5,841 nt of DNA, from positions 1 to 5,841 of the forward strand of contig JAFZSS010000226.1 of assembly GCA_017619255.1 (NCBI GenBank). Direction: 5' to 3'. This DNA comes from Muribaculaceae bacterium. GTDB lineage: Bacteria > Bacteroidota > Bacteroidia > Bacteroidales > Muribaculaceae. Below are positions 5,599-5,841 of the stretch, piece after piece. A program made the translations under genes and the position numbers. Every line of letters begins with the position of its first letter. Positions within the stretch are counted from its first letter, which is position 1. The notes under the pieces are model-generated. The model worked only from the letters and a program-made list of their open reading frames with translations. It ran no database searches and had not been told where the DNA came from.

Positions 5599-5726
5599 CA
5601 AATTCAATGAACGGTTAAGATTTTTCTTAATCGTTTTATTTTTTTAGTGCAAGGGCTTGAGCTTCCTCAAAGCACTGGCACAAAGAAATGAAACAATAGA
5701 CACGCCAGTGTCGTTCATTGAATTTG
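5599..5726. repeat. 15-bp perfect inverted repeat flanking the tRNA-Ser terminator
   Basis: CAAATTCAATGAACG at 5599-5613 is the exact reverse complement of CGTTCATTGAATTTG at 5712-5726, with 98 nt between the arms. The left arm starts 3 nt after the tRNA-Ser 3' end and its last three bases enter the terminator stem. The right arm lies inside the hairpin-rich tail. A perfect 15-bp match at this distance is unlikely by chance. Confidence 0.7.
5611..5645 (+). terminator. Intrinsic terminator of the tRNA-Ser unit
   Basis: ACGGTTAAGA (5611-5620) pairs over 10 bp, including one G-U, with TCTTAATCGT (5625-5634) around a TTTT loop. A long T-rich run (5635-5645) follows immediately. It lies 14 nt behind the tRNA 3' end and is a textbook Rho-independent terminator for the plus strand. 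Confidence 0.9.
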
Positions 5727-5841
5727 TTGCGCCCTCGTCTGGGCACAGAGGGATGCGCGTAGCGAATCCCGACCGTCCTTGATGCTGTCACCAAGCCATC
5801 GACCTTAGGTCGCTTTCGCAGCAAAGCGGAGAAAGACTCCC
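5646..5841. other. Non-coding tail dense in short inverted repeats; possible repeat element or structured RNA
   Basis: I see no convincing gene in these 196 bases. A 62-codon minus-strand open frame exists (5636-5824), but it overlaps the terminator and shows no domain. Many short hairpins can form: AGTGC/GCACT enclosing TTGAG/CTCAA (5646-5676); CACTGGC/GCCAGTG (5673-5679, 5704-5710); GCCC/GGGC (5731-5744); GGGAT-CGC/GCG-ATCCC (5750-5770); CGACC/GGTCG (5800-5812); CGCTTT/AAAGCG (5811-5828); GGAG/CTCC (5828-5840). Some overlap, so not all can form together. From memory, minus-strand translations of this stretch (KDGRDSLRASLCAQTRAQQ) resemble short 'hypothetical proteins' found in Prevotella-like genomes, which would suggest a dispersed DNA repeat. 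I have not verified this. The element runs off the right edge. Confidence 0.45.

Noticed and set aside
5379..5618. 79-codon plus-strand open frame across the tRNA-Ser promoter and gene
   Set aside because: It overlaps the promoter, the whole tRNA and the start of the terminator. It is a chance frame.
5636..5824. 62-codon minus-strand open frame in the right-hand tail
   Set aside because: It begins inside a hairpin cluster and ends inside the terminator T-run, with no domain and no promoter. The stretch is better explained as a repeat or structured element.
1..5841. CRISPR array, insertion sequence, phage or toxin-antitoxin genes
   Set aside because: I looked on both strands for regular spaced repeats, transposase or integrase motifs, and paired small ORFs with known signatures, and found none.

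Overview
The window looks like chromosomal DNA from a member of the Bacteroidales, probably Prevotellaceae or Muribaculaceae. Three promoters have the Bacteroidota form (TTG at about -33, a 19-20 nt spacer, TAACTTTG at about -7). Start codons have no Shine-Dalgarno sequence. The coding DNA is fairly GC-rich and is set in AT-rich spacers, and the proteins resemble Bacteroidales orthologues. The genus assignment is inference.

Layout: a tRNA-Glu(CTC) gene on the minus strand sits at the left edge (7-82) with its own promoter. A divergent AT-rich spacer (83-279) follows, with a weaker plus-strand promoter. Four co-directional genes come next: a small charged protein of unknown function (280-612), a short PlsC-type acyltransferase (625-1167), a YafV/Nit2-type omega-amidase (1232-2032) and a large U32-family protein of the RlhA/TrhP kind (2073-3911). 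A second strong promoter then drives a DedA membrane protein (3971-4720), which is closely followed by ribulose-phosphate 3-epimerase, rpe (4727-5371). Just after rpe a third strong promoter drives tRNA-Ser(CGA) (5511-5596) through a leader of about 95 nt, and an intrinsic terminator ends that unit (5611-5645). The last 196 bases (5646-5841) contain no convincing gene but are dense in short inverted repeats. They also hold a 15-bp inverted copy of the sequence just behind the tRNA-Ser gene.

The genes are mostly housekeeping: lipid acylation or remodelling (PlsC), metabolite repair (omega-amidase), RNA modification (U32), lipid-carrier flipping (DedA), the pentose phosphate pathway (rpe) and two supplementary tRNAs. 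They do not form one pathway, and I see no defence, mobile or biosynthetic system. The parts most worth a second look are the structured right-hand tail with its inverted repeat, the long tRNA-Ser leader, the initiation region shared by the two tRNA promoters, the nearly leaderless dedA start, and the unrecognised 110-aa protein.
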